The notes below the pieces were generated by a model. That model saw nothing but the letters and a program-made list of their open reading frames with translations. It was not told where the DNA came from and made no database searches. Source: Phytohabitans sp036906915 (GTDB lineage: Bacteria > Actinomycetota > Actinomycetes > Mycobacteriales > Micromonosporaceae). From it: 24,705 nt of DNA. This document shows, piece after piece, positions 12,905 through 20,708 of this stretch. The stretch covers positions 1 through 24,705 of the forward strand of contig NZ_JBAKHX010000099.1 of assembly GCF_036906915.1 (NCBI RefSeq). The letters are read 5' to 3'. The position numbers and the translations under genes were made by a program. Position 1 is the first letter of the stretch. Each line of letters starts with the position of its first letter.

Positions 12905-15316
12905 ATGAGATTCCGCAGCTCAAACGTGCGGACCAAGATCGTTGCACTACTGCTGTCGCTGTTTGCGCTGTGGGTATTCGCCGCGTACGTGACGTTGCGC
13001 GAAGGGGTCAACCTGCTGTCGGTCAGCACCCTCGACAGCAACGTGGCTCAACACACCGACCTGTTGATCCCCGACCTGCAACAGGAGCGCTTCCTGTCGC
13101 TGGCCTACCTGGCCGATCCCGACGCGCGGCGCCGCGAGCAGCTCGACGCCGCGCGCGCACGCGTCGACGTCAACCGGGCGGCCTTCGAGAAGACCGGCCG
13201 CGGCGCTGCGGTGCGCGCGGTCGCCAGCGACGAGCTGGAGCGGCGGATCGACGGCGTCTACGCCGCCCTCGATCGCCTCGGCCCCAGCCGGGAGGCCATC
13301 GACCGCCGTGGCATCGACCGCGAACAGGCCGCGACCACGTTCACCGGGGCGATCGGCTCGATCCTCTACGCGTACGACTCGCTCGCCACGCTCGACGACA
13401 AGGAGCTGGCCGGCGACGTCCGCACGCTGATCGAGCTGGTCCGGGCGCGTGAGGTCATCGCTCAGGAGCAGGCGCTGGTCGCCGGCGTCCTGACGGTGGG
13501 CAAGTTCTCCCAGGTGGAGCACGAGCGGTTCGTCCAGCTGGTCGGCGCGCACCGCTTCTATTCGGAACTGGCCGCCGGCTCGCTGCCGGCCGAAGACCGC
13601 GTGCGGTACGACGAGATGGTCGACGGCACGGCGTACCGCACTTTCCGCGGGCTCGAAGAGCGACTGATCCGCAACGGTCGGGCGGCCACGCCGCCTGTGA
13701 GCGCCTCGGAGTGGGAGTCGGCGACCGCTCCCGTCCTCGCCGAGTACCAGGACGTGATCATCTCCGGCGGTGACGCGCTCCTGGAGCGGGTCACGCCCAG
13801 CGCGATCTGGGTCTTCGTCCGGCTGGTACTCGCAGGTGGTCTCGGGCTCGTCGCCCTCATCGCGTCGATCGTCATGTCGATCACCACCGCTCGTGCCATC
13901 CTCGCGCAGCTCGAGCGGCTGCGGATCGCCGCCTCCGATCTCGCCAACAAGCGGCTCCCCGGCGTCGTGGAGCGGCTGAGGCAGGGCGAAAAGGTCGACG
14001 TCGCGGCCGAGGCGCCACCACTCACGTTCGGCAGCGACGAGATCGGGCAGGTCGGCCAGGCGATCAACGCGGTGCAGGAGACCGCGATCCGGGTCGCCGT
14101 CGAGCAAGCCGAGCTGCGCAACGGCGTCCGCGACCTGTTCCTCGGCCTCGCGCGCCGCAACCAGGCCCTGGTGCACCGGCAGCTCACCGTGCTCGACGAG
14201 ATCGAGCGGCGCGAAAACGACCCGCAGGAGCTGTCGGAACTGTTCAAGGTGGACCACCTCGCCACCCGTATGCGGCGCAACGCGGAAAACCTGATCGTGC
14301 TCTCCGGCTCGGTGCCGGGCCGCCGGTGGCGCAACCCGGTGCCGTTCGTCGACGTGGTGCGCGGTGCGGTCGCCGAGGTCGAGGACTACACCCGCGTGTC
14401 GGTGCTGCCGATCGACGCGGCTTCGCTGGCCGGTCGCGCGGTCAGCGACGTGATCCACCTGCTCGCGGAGCTGATCGAGAACGCGGCATCGTTCTCCCCG
14501 CCGTACACGATGGTCAACGTCGGTGGGCAGAAGGTCGCGAACGGGTTCGTGGTGGAGATCGAAGACCGCGGCCTCGGCATGAAGGACGACGAGCTGGTGT
14601 CGGCCAACGAGCTCGTGCGCAACCCGCCTGAGTTCAACCTGTCGAGCACCGCCCGCCTCGGCCTCTTCGTGGTCGGCCGGCTCGCCGAGCGGCACAGCAT
14701 CGACGTCAAGCTGCGCAGGTCGCCGTACGGGGGCACGACCGCGATCGTCCTGATCCCCAGTGCGCTGGTGGTCAGCGACCAGGAGGCCGGTGCGCCGGTG
14801 ACCGCCGAGCCGGTGCCGTCGTCGCCACCGGCACCGATAGCGGTCGGTGCGGGCAAGCGCGACGACGCCGAGACGCAGTCGCTGCCCGTGGTCGAAAAGC
14901 GGCCCGAGCTCGACCGGCGCCCCCGGGCCTACCAGCCGCTGCGGGCCGCTCCGCCGCCGGTCGAGCAGGTCGAGCCGCCACCGCGAGCACCCCAGGCGCC
15001 GCCGCCGGCCCAGCCGGCCGCACCACCCGCCGAGGAGCCGCCCAGGCTGACGCCGTCCGGGCTGCCGTGGCGGGTGCGCCAAGCGAGCCTCGCCGCGCCC
15101 CTGCGCGAGGAGCCGCCGGCGCAGGCGGAGCCGGCCGACGGGCTCGGCCGTAGCCCCGACGAGACCCGCGACATGATGGCGTCATACCAGGCCGCCACGA
15201 GGCGCGGGCGCGAAGCCGCGCGGCGGTTGAGCGCGGCGACCCCGGAGGAGGAGACCGCTGGCGCGCCGCCGGCGGAGCCGCCGACCTCCGCTGGGCCAGA
15301 AACTCCTGAACGGTAG
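12905..15316 (+). CDS. cvnA: Conservon sensor kinase-like membrane protein CvnA
   Basis: 803 aa. Transmembrane helix 1 at about 12-28 and helix 2 at about 301-325 enclose an extracytoplasmic nitrate/nitrite-sensor-like (NIT) helical domain. A HAMP-like segment (to about 400), a linker with the possible phosphoacceptor His451 in FKVDHLATRMRRNAENL, and a histidine-kinase-type ATPase domain follow (N box AELIENAASFSP at 521-532, G1 DRGLGM at 554-559, G2 LGLFVVGRL near 585). The tail from about 630 is Pro/Ala-rich and disordered. In Streptomyces, CvnA associates with CvnB, C and D at the membrane in a complex likened to a G-protein receptor system. The ATG at 12905 gives the usual MRFR-SNVRTKI N-terminus; GTG 12854 is an in-frame alternative. 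The signal sensed is unknown. Confidence 0.92.
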   Translation: MRFRSSNVRTKIVALLLSLFALWVFAAYVTLREGVNLLSVSTLDSNVAQHTDLLIPDLQQERFLSLAYLADPDARRREQLDAARARVDVNRAAFEKTGRGAAVRAVASDELERRIDGVYAALDRLGPSREAIDRRGIDREQAATTFTGAIGSILYAYDSLATLDDKELAGDVRTLIELVRAREVIAQEQALVAGVLTVGKFSQVEHERFVQLVGAHRFYSELAAGSLPAEDRVRYDEMVDGTAYRTFRGLEERLIRNGRAATPPVSASEWESATAPVLAEYQDVIISGGDALLERVTPSAIWVFVRLVLAGGLGLVALIASIVMSITTARAILAQLERLRIAASDLANKRLPGVVERLRQGEKVDVAAEAPPLTFGSDEIGQVGQAINAVQETAIRVAVEQAELRNGVRDLFLGLARRNQALVHRQLTVLDEIERRENDPQELSELFKVDHLATRMRRNAENLIVLSGSVPGRRWRNPVPFVDVVRGAVAEVEDYTRVSVLPIDAASLAGRAVSDVIHLLAELIENAASFSPPYTMVNVGGQKVANGFVVEIEDRGLGMKDDELVSANELVRNPPEFNLSSTARLGLFVVGRLAERHSIDVKLRRSPYGGTTAIVLIPSALVVSDQEAGAPVTAEPVPSSPPAPIAVGAGKRDDAETQSLPVVEKRPELDRRPRAYQPLRAAPPPVEQVEPPPRAPQAPPPAQPAAPPAEEPPRLTPSGLPWRVRQASLAAPLREEPPAQAEPADGLGRSPDETRDMMASYQAATRRGREAARRLSAATPEEETAGAPPAEPPTSAGPETPER

Positions 15317-15330
15317 AAAGAGGACATTAA

Positions 15331-15753
15331 GTGGCGCAGACCACAAGTTCCGCCAGCGACCTGGCGTGGTTGCTGGATGATCTGGTCGATCGGGTCGCAG
15401 AGGTCAAGCAGGCTGTCGTCCTGTCGGCCGACGGCTTGCTGATCGCGGCGTCACGGGGGCTCAACAGAGAGGACGCCGACCATCTCGCGGCGGTGGCATC
15501 CGGCTTCCAGAGCCTGGCTCGGGGCGCCGGGCGGCAGTTCCGCGGCGGCAACGTGCGCCAGACGATCATCGAGATGGACACGATGTTTCTCTTCGTGACC
15601 GCCGCCGGGCAGCGCGCCAACCTGGCAGTGATCGGCTCCGACGACGCCGACGTGGGCCTCGTGGCCTACGAGATGGCCATGCTCGTCACCCGGGTGGGCC
15701 AGTACCTGACCACGCCAACGCGATCGAGCGTTATACAGACCGACGGCAGGTGA
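15331..15753 (+). CDS. cvnB: Roadblock/LC7 domain protein CvnB
   Basis: 140-aa cytoplasmic protein made of one Roadblock/LC7 domain (LAWLLDDLVDRV, then AVVLSADGLLIAAS, then the central helix and FLFVTAAGQRANLAVIG). Such proteins pair with small GTPases as regulators or scaffolds; in conservons CvnB works with CvnD. GTG start with AGAGGA seven bases upstream, 14 bases after cvnA and 6 bases before cvnC, so one operon. Confidence 0.93.
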   Translation: MAQTTSSASDLAWLLDDLVDRVAEVKQAVVLSADGLLIAASRGLNREDADHLAAVASGFQSLARGAGRQFRGGNVRQTIIEMDTMFLFVTAAGQRANLAVIGSDDADVGLVAYEMAMLVTRVGQYLTTPTRSSVIQTDGR

Positions 15754-15759
15754 TCCGGC

Positions 15760-16146
15760 ATGGCTTCCGCTGAAGACCGAAGAGAAGACGTCTGGCACGA
15801 CGAAGACGCCGGGCCAGTGGTGCGTCCGTACGCGATGACCCGCGGGCGGACGCAGCCGGCGCGCGGCGAATTCGACCTGATCTCCCTCGTGGTGGCGACC
15901 CGGTCGATCCCGTCCGTCGCGGCGGGTCTTCAGCCGGAGCACGTCACGATCATGAGGTTGTGCCAGCGTCCGCTCTCGGTTGCCGAGGTCGCGGCCCACC
16001 TCAACCTGCCCCTGGGCATTGTCCGTGTACTTCTAGGCGACCTGCTCGACAAGGGCTACATCCTGGCGCGCGAGCCGCAGCCAGCCTCGCACATGCCCCC
16101 AGAGCGCATCTTCAAGGCGGTGATCAATGGGCTCCGGTCCCTCTGA
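15760..16146 (+). CDS. cvnC: DUF742 protein CvnC
   Basis: 128-aa DUF742 protein. Marks are VRPYAMTRGRT at 20-30 and a winged-helix-like C-terminal half with LCQRPLSVAEVAAHLNLPLG, then VRVLLGDLLDKG. In conservons it is the third member of the membrane-associated complex; its exact activity is not settled. The winged-helix look might suggest DNA binding, but that is inference. Its last 20 bases overlap the start of cvnD, pointing to coupled translation. Confidence 0.93.
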   Translation: MASAEDRREDVWHDEDAGPVVRPYAMTRGRTQPARGEFDLISLVVATRSIPSVAAGLQPEHVTIMRLCQRPLSVAEVAAHLNLPLGIVRVLLGDLLDKGYILAREPQPASHMPPERIFKAVINGLRSL

Positions 16147-16720
16147 CGTGTCGAGCGGCGCGGCGTTGCCGATGGCGATCAAGGTGCTGATCGCGGGCGG
16201 CTTCGGCGTGGGCAAGACGACGCTGGTCGGCGCCGTCAGCGAGATCCGCCCGATGCGCACCGAGGAGATCATCACCGAGGCCAGCGTCGGCGTCGACGAC
16301 ACGTCGGGCATCGAAGCGAAGACCACCACCACGGTCGCCATGGACTTCGGGCGCATCACCATCAACGACGAGGTCGTGCTGTACCTGTTCGGCACCCCCG
16401 GGCAGGACCGGTTCTGGTTCGTGTGGGACGAGCTGTCGATGGGTGCGGTGGGCGCCGTGGTGCTCGCCGACACCCGCCGGCTGGCGGCGAGCTTCCCGTC
16501 GATCGACTACTTCGAGCGCCGGGGTACCCCGTTCATCGTGGCCGTCAACTGCTTCGACGACGCACCCCGGTACCAGAGCGAAGACGTCAAGCTGGCGCTC
16601 AACCTCGATCCCGACGTGCCGCTCGTGCTCTGCGACGCCCGCCTGCCCACATCGGGCCGTGAGGTTCTCATCACACTCATGGAGCACGCGATGAGAAAGG
16701 CCGAGCCGGCGCTGAGCTGA
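16127..16720 (+). CDS. cvnD: Conservon small GTPase CvnD
   Basis: 197-aa Ras-like P-loop GTPase. Walker A is GGFGVGKTT at 24-32, G3 is FGTPGQDRF at 88-96, the G4 position reads VNCFD at 140-144 in place of NKxD, and CDAR at 169-172 fits G5. These variants are typical of the MglA/CvnD group rather than signs of decay. It probably switches state under control of CvnB and CvnA. The ATG at 16127 lies inside the end of cvnC; the ATG at 16172 (MAIKVLIAGG) would also leave a complete G domain. A strong hairpin follows nine bases after the stop. Confidence 0.93.
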   Translation: MGSGPSDVSSGAALPMAIKVLIAGGFGVGKTTLVGAVSEIRPMRTEEIITEASVGVDDTSGIEAKTTTTVAMDFGRITINDEVVLYLFGTPGQDRFWFVWDELSMGAVGAVVLADTRRLAASFPSIDYFERRGTPFIVAVNCFDDAPRYQSEDVKLALNLDPDVPLVLCDARLPTSGREVLITLMEHAMRKAEPALS

Positions 16721-16729
16721 CGCATTAAG

Positions 16730-16763
16730 GAAGCCGGCGTCCACGGGGGAAGACGCCGGCTTC
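16730..16763 (+). terminator. Hairpin terminator after the conservon
   Basis: GAAGCCGGCGTC (16730-16741) pairs perfectly with GACGCCGGCTTC (16752-16763) around a 10-base loop, nine bases after the cvnD stop. There is no T-tract, as is common for actinobacterial terminators. It ends the long same-strand run that started at the P450 gene. Confidence 0.8.
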
Positions 16764-16814
16764 ACCACAAGCATACGGGTGAATACGCGTTCGCGCGCGC
16801 CCGCTGGGCGCGCT

Positions 16815-16820
16815 TAGGCT
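16815..16820 (+). promoter_or_regulatory. Probable -10 box TAGGCT for the MOSC gene
   Basis: TAGGCT is followed by six bases and the GTG at 16827, fitting a leaderless transcript. No Shine-Dalgarno is present. No convincing -35 box is visible. Confidence 0.45.
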
Positions 16821-16826
16821 CGACGC

Positions 16827-17486
16827 GTGGCAGAAGTTCTCTCGGTCAACCTCGCGGTCCCGCGCCCCAACCCCGCCAAGGACGTCGGCGTAACCGGCAT
16901 CGACAAGCACCCGGTGAGGGGCAAGGTGCTGGTGAGTGTCCCTGGGGCGAGGAAGGGACCCAGCGGCCTCGCCGGCGACACGATCTATGACACCGCCCAC
17001 CACGGCGGTGACGACCAGGCGGTGTACGCGTACGCCCGCGAGGACCTCGATCACTGGGCGACTGAGCTGGGGCGCGAGCTGCGCGGCGGTGTCTTCGGGG
17101 AAAACCTCACCACGCGCGGGCTCGACGTGACCGGTGCGCTGATCGGCGAGCGATGGCGGGTCGGCGACGAGGTCGTGCTGGAGGTCGCCGACCCGCGTAC
17201 GCCGTGCGGCACCTTCGCGAACTGGATGGCCGAGCGGGGCTGGATCAAGCGGTTCACCGCCCACGCCGCACCCGGCGCGTACCTGCGGGTGATCACGCCG
17301 GGCGAGATCCAGGCCGGCGACCCCATCACGGTGGTGAGCCGGCCGGACCACGACGTGACGATCGGGGTCACGTTCCGGGCGCTGACCACCGAGCCGGATC
17401 TCCTGCCACGGCTGCTGGCGGCCGACGCACTGCCCGTGGCGGTCAAGGCCAGGGTGAGGCGCCGGATCGAAGGTCAGCCGGCGTAG
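16827..17486 (+). CDS. MOSC domain protein (YiiM-like)
   Basis: 219-aa cytosolic MOSC-domain protein. The segment HGGDDQAVYAYAREDLD at 59-75, GENLTT at 91-96 and the conserved sulfur-carrying Cys127 in RTPCGTF are the family marks. MOSC domains bind sulfur and molybdenum cofactor-like groups; E. coli YiiM reduces N-hydroxylated compounds. The specific substrate here is unknown. Start is a leaderless-looking GTG behind TAGGCT. The 3' end overlaps the convergent flavoprotein gene by 13 bases, so the two messages are complementary at their ends. Confidence 0.9.
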   Translation: MAEVLSVNLAVPRPNPAKDVGVTGIDKHPVRGKVLVSVPGARKGPSGLAGDTIYDTAHHGGDDQAVYAYAREDLDHWATELGRELRGGVFGENLTTRGLDVTGALIGERWRVGDEVVLEVADPRTPCGTFANWMAERGWIKRFTAHAAPGAYLRVITPGEIQAGDPITVVSRPDHDVTIGVTFRALTTEPDLLPRLLAADALPVAVKARVRRRIEGQPA

Positions 17487-18091
17487 AGCTTCTTCGCGTA
17501 CTCCGGGCCGTAGTACCGCTCCAACTCCTCGATCGAGGCGCCCGTCGGCTCCATGCTGTGGGAAAGCCGAGCCCGGGTGGGCAGCGCGTCCGGGTCCCAT
17601 GTCGCCGGGTTCCAGAGATCAGACCGCAGGAACGCCTTCGAGCAGTGGAAGAAGATCTCGTCGATGTCGACCACGAGGGCCAGCCGCGGCCGGTGTCCCT
17701 TGACGATCATCTGGTCGAAGAAGTCCGCCTCGCGGACCAGCCGGGCCCGCCCGTTGATGCGCAGCGTGTCGCCGCGGCCGGGCACCAGGTAGATCAGGCC
17801 GACGTGCGGGTTGGCGAGGACGTTGCGAAACCCGTCGACCCGCCGGTTGCCCGGGCGGTCGGGGATGGCGATGGTGGTGTCGTCGAGTACGAACGTGAAG
17901 CCGGGCGGATCGCCCTTGGGAGACACGTCGCAGGTCCCGTCGGCGCCGGCGGTCGCGATCAGGCAGAACGGTGATTGTGCCAGCCATTCGCGGTCGTGCT
18001 CGTGCAGGCTCGGGCGCTCCTTGTTGGCCGCCCTCGGCATCACTTCGCCGACAAGTTCGCGCAGCTCCGCTTCAGTCGTAATCTCGATCAC
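17474..18091 (-). CDS. PPOX-type FMN-binding flavoprotein (MSMEG_1061-like)
   Basis: 205-aa cytosolic split-barrel protein of the pyridoxamine-phosphate-oxidase-like group. Family segments are SPFCLIATAGADGTCDVSPK, GDPPGF, AIPDRPGNRRVDGFRNV, and LIYLVPGRGDTLRINGRA. Relatives bind FMN or F420 and reduce varied small molecules; I cannot name the substrate. GTG start at 18091 with TAGGGT seven bases upstream, again leaderless. It is convergent with and overlaps the MOSC gene end. Confidence 0.88.
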   Translation of the reverse strand: MIEITTEAELRELVGEVMPRAANKERPSLHEHDREWLAQSPFCLIATAGADGTCDVSPKGDPPGFTFVLDDTTIAIPDRPGNRRVDGFRNVLANPHVGLIYLVPGRGDTLRINGRARLVREADFFDQMIVKGHRPRLALVVDIDEIFFHCSKAFLRSDLWNPATWDPDALPTRARLSHSMEPTGASIEELERYYGPEYAKKLYAG

Positions 18092-18098
18092 GAACTCA

Positions 18099-18104
18099 AC
18101 CCTA
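18099..18104 (-). promoter_or_regulatory. Probable -10 box TAGGGT for the flavoprotein gene
   Basis: On the minus strand TAGGGT is followed by seven bases and the GTG at 18091. There is no Shine-Dalgarno. The rest of the 180-base gap to the LacI gene holds no gene I can support. Confidence 0.4.
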
Positions 18105-18259
18105 CGCGGGCACAGCTCGCGTGATCACCTTAGAAAACGCGGTCACCATCCGGCTGCGGGTCAGGGTCAGCAGTACGCACGGGTTCCTCTTCCGTTTCCG
18201 TCGCCATTAAGGACGGCGGTACGGCCCTCACGGTTGACTGAGCGGCGCCGAGGATTCCA

Positions 18260-18265
18260 TAGACT
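18260..18265 (+). promoter_or_regulatory. Probable -10 box TAGACT for the LacI-family gene
   Basis: TAGACT is followed by six bases and the ATG at 18272, so the transcript is probably leaderless. TTGACT at 18234-18239 is a possible -35, but the 20-base spacing is long. Confidence 0.45.
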
Positions 18266-18271
18266 GCCGTC

Positions 18272-19297
18272 ATGGATGGGTCGGACGAGGGCAGCGCCCG
18301 ACCGTTGACGATCGCGGCGGTCGCGAAGGCGGCGGGCGTCTCGGTCCCCACGGTGTCGCGCGTGCTCAACGGCGAAGCCGATGTTTCAGCGGCCACTCGC
18401 GAGCGGATCGAGGCGGTCATCCGCGCGGGCGGATACCGGCGGCAGGAGCGCGACTACCACGCGAGCCTGATTGAGCTGGTCTTTCACGAACTGATCGGGC
18501 CGTGGGCGATCCCGACGATCCGCGGGGTCGAACAGGTCGCCACCGACCACGAGATGTCGGTCGTCCTGTCGGAGCTGCGCGGCCGGCACAGCCCGCGCGA
18601 CGACTGGGTTCGGCACGTGCTGGTCCGCCGCCCGGCCGGCGTCATCTCGGTGTTCTGCCAGCTCAATGCGGCGCAGCGGCGGCAGCTCGGTGCCCGCAAC
18701 ATCGCCGTCGTGGTGATCGACCCGACCGATCGGCCCGCCGCGTCCACGCCCGTGGTCGCCGCGGCGAACAGGCAGGGTGGCGCGATCGCGACCGAGCACC
18801 TGCTCTCACTCGGGCACCGCAACATCGCGTTGATCAACGGTCCGGAGCGGATCTGGTGCTGCCAGGAGCGCGAGGCCGGATACCGGGACGCGATGGCGGC
18901 AGCCGGTGTGGCGGTCGATCCAAGGCTGGTCCGGTACGGCAACCTGCACGTCGACGAAGGCCACCGGATTGGCGCCGAGATTTTGGCGTTGCCGGACCGG
19001 CCGACCGCCATTTTCGCCGGCAACGACCTACAGGCGATGGGCGTGTACCAGGCGGCGCGGGAGGCGCGGCTGCGGATACCGGAAGACCTGAGTGTGGTCG
19101 GGTTCGACGACGTGCCGGTGGCCGGCTGGATGGGGCCAGCCCTGACCACGGTGCGGCAGCCGCTGACCGACATGGGCGTGGCCGCCGCCGGCATGCTGCT
19201 GGCACTCGCGAGCGGCGACAAGCCCGCGCCGGCGCGGGTGGAGCTGCCGACCACACTCGTGGTCCGGGGCAGCACCACCCACGCCATGCCTACATGA
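18272..19297 (+). CDS. LacI-family transcriptional regulator
   Basis: 341 aa. N-terminal helix-turn-helix at about 12-57 (LTIAAVAKAAGVSVPTVSRVLNG, with the hinge helix region RERIEAVIRAGGY), followed by a periplasmic-binding-protein-like sensor domain (GHRNIALINGP near 190-200, FAGNDLQAMGVYQAAREA near 248-265, VVGFDDVP near 275). The place next to xylanase genes suggests a xylan- or xylo-oligosaccharide-responsive repressor of the divergent xylanase/GH43 region, a common arrangement in actinobacteria. The sequence does not look like a close CebR ortholog, although a CebR-type box is present at 23954, so the regulator-site pairing is open. Its stop codon abuts the stop of the convergent xylanase gene. 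Confidence 0.93.
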   Translation: MDGSDEGSARPLTIAAVAKAAGVSVPTVSRVLNGEADVSAATRERIEAVIRAGGYRRQERDYHASLIELVFHELIGPWAIPTIRGVEQVATDHEMSVVLSELRGRHSPRDDWVRHVLVRRPAGVISVFCQLNAAQRRQLGARNIAVVVIDPTDRPAASTPVVAAANRQGGAIATEHLLSLGHRNIALINGPERIWCCQEREAGYRDAMAAAGVAVDPRLVRYGNLHVDEGHRIGAEILALPDRPTAIFAGNDLQAMGVYQAAREARLRIPEDLSVVGFDDVPVAGWMGPALTTVRQPLTDMGVAAAGMLLALASGDKPAPARVELPTTLVVRGSTTHAMPT

Positions 19298-19303
19298 TCA
19301 TGT
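19292..19303. other. 12-bp palindrome holding two convergent stop codons
   Basis: ACATGATCATGT is a perfect palindrome. Its two halves carry the TGA of the LacI gene (19295-19297) and, on the minus strand, the TGA of the GH10-CBM2 xylanase gene (19298-19300), with no base between them. No separate terminator is visible, so read-through in both directions is likely. Confidence 0.8.
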
Positions 19304-20689
19304 GATGCCGCAGGTCAGGCTCGCTGGGGCGGGATTCGATCCGGTCCATGAGGCGACGAAACCGAACGACGTCGAGGCGCCCGGAGCGAGAGCCCCGTTG
19401 TAGGGGGCGTTCCGGACCGCGACGTTGGCCGAGGTCTGCGTCACCGAGCCGTTCCACAGGTTGGTGATGACCTGGCCGGCGCCGAACGACCAGCGCACCG
19501 CCCAGGCGTTCATGGCGGACGTGCCGGTGTTGCGTACCGTCACGCTCCCCTGGAAGCCGCCGGTCCATTGACTGACGATCTGGTACGTGGCGGCGCACGC
19601 GCCGGGTCCGCTGGTCGGTGTCGTGGTCGGCGAGGTGGGCGGCGGGGTCGTGGGCGTCGTGGTGCCGGCGAGTGCGTCGTGTATTGCCGTGTACGCGGGC
19701 TTCTTGTTGAGGTTCTCGTCGTAGGGCAGGGCCGCACCCTGGCCCGGGAAGACCGACGGGATCCACGAGTACTTGTCGGTGTAGTCCCAGACCGTGATGC
19801 CGACGCAGCGGGTCACCGCCAGGCAGGCGTTGACCACCGCGCGGTAGTCGTTGGCCTGCTGGGCGTCCTTCGCGGCGTCGCGGGGCAGGTTCATCCGGAT
19901 GTCCAGCTCGGTGATGGCGACGTCGACGCCGAGGTTGGCGAAGCGCTGGATGTTCTGCTGGATCGAGCTGGGCACCTGCCCGAGGATCAGATGCGCCTGC
20001 ATCCCCACGCCGTCGATCGGCACGCCCTGCGCCTTGAACTGCTGCACCATGGCGTACACGGCGTCGCTCTTCGCGCCGAGGCCCTCGATGTTGTAGTCGT
20101 TGTAGTACAGCTTGGCCGTGGGATCGGCGGCCCGCGCGGCGCGGAACGCCTCGGCGATGTAGCTGTCGCCGATGTTTCGCTGGAACACCGACTGCCGCCG
20201 GGTGCCATTCTCCTCAAAGGCCTCGTTGACCACGTCCCAGTGGATGAGCTGACCCTGGAAGTGGCCGGCCACATTGGTGACATGGTTCCGCATGACACCG
20301 AGCAACTGGTTTGCCGGGACGCTGTCGACCCAGCTTGGATACTGGCTGTGCCAGACCAGGGTGTGCCCGCGCACCGACTGGTTGTTCGACCGGGCGAGGC
20401 TCACGACGGTATCGGCTTGGCCATAGCTGAACTGGCCCTGCTGCGGCTCGGTGTACTGCCACTTCATCGTGTTGCCGGGTGTGATCTGGTTGAACTCGCT
20501 GCTCAGGATCGACACGTACGGCGCGTCGGTCAGCTCCGGGTTGTCGGTGGCCGAGCCGAAGTACTTGCCACGCGCCGCGGCGTGCTGCCCAAGCGTCGCG
20601 GACGCGCTGGCGATATTTGGTACCGCGATCGCGGCACCGAGGGCGAGGAACGCGGCCACGCCGATCGTGAGTGGTACACGAGGTCTCAT
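19298..20689 (-). CDS. Secreted GH10 endo-xylanase with CBM2
   Basis: 463-aa extracellular enzyme that cleaves internal beta-1,4 bonds in xylan. Signal peptide 1 to about 30 (hydrophobic core GVAAFLALGAAIAV, cleavage near ASASA). GH10 barrel about 33-342: acid/base Glu156 in WDVVNEAFEE and nucleophile Glu261 in ITELDIRM. A Thr/Pro linker (343-363) leads to a C-terminal CBM2 (365-463) bracketed by cysteines at 365 and 460, with tryptophans at 375, 395, 400, 412 and 448 available for polysaccharide binding. GAGAGGAG precedes the ATG, which I chose over longer frames because it begins the signal peptide. It lies 19 bases after the larger xylanase gene and is the second gene of that operon. Confidence 0.95.
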   Translation of the reverse strand: MRPRVPLTIGVAAFLALGAAIAVPNIASASATLGQHAAARGKYFGSATDNPELTDAPYVSILSSEFNQITPGNTMKWQYTEPQQGQFSYGQADTVVSLARSNNQSVRGHTLVWHSQYPSWVDSVPANQLLGVMRNHVTNVAGHFQGQLIHWDVVNEAFEENGTRRQSVFQRNIGDSYIAEAFRAARAADPTAKLYYNDYNIEGLGAKSDAVYAMVQQFKAQGVPIDGVGMQAHLILGQVPSSIQQNIQRFANLGVDVAITELDIRMNLPRDAAKDAQQANDYRAVVNACLAVTRCVGITVWDYTDKYSWIPSVFPGQGAALPYDENLNKKPAYTAIHDALAGTTTPTTPPPTSPTTTPTSGPGACAATYQIVSQWTGGFQGSVTVRNTGTSAMNAWAVRWSFGAGQVITNLWNGSVTQTSANVAVRNAPYNGALAPGASTSFGFVASWTGSNPAPASLTCGIT

Positions 20690-20708
20690 GGGACTCCTCT
20701 CTCGTGGC

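Noticed and set aside
16140..16560. Degenerate GTPase in cvnD because NKxD is missing
   Set aside because: VNCFD in place of NKxD is typical of the conservon GTPase group, and all other G motifs are intact.
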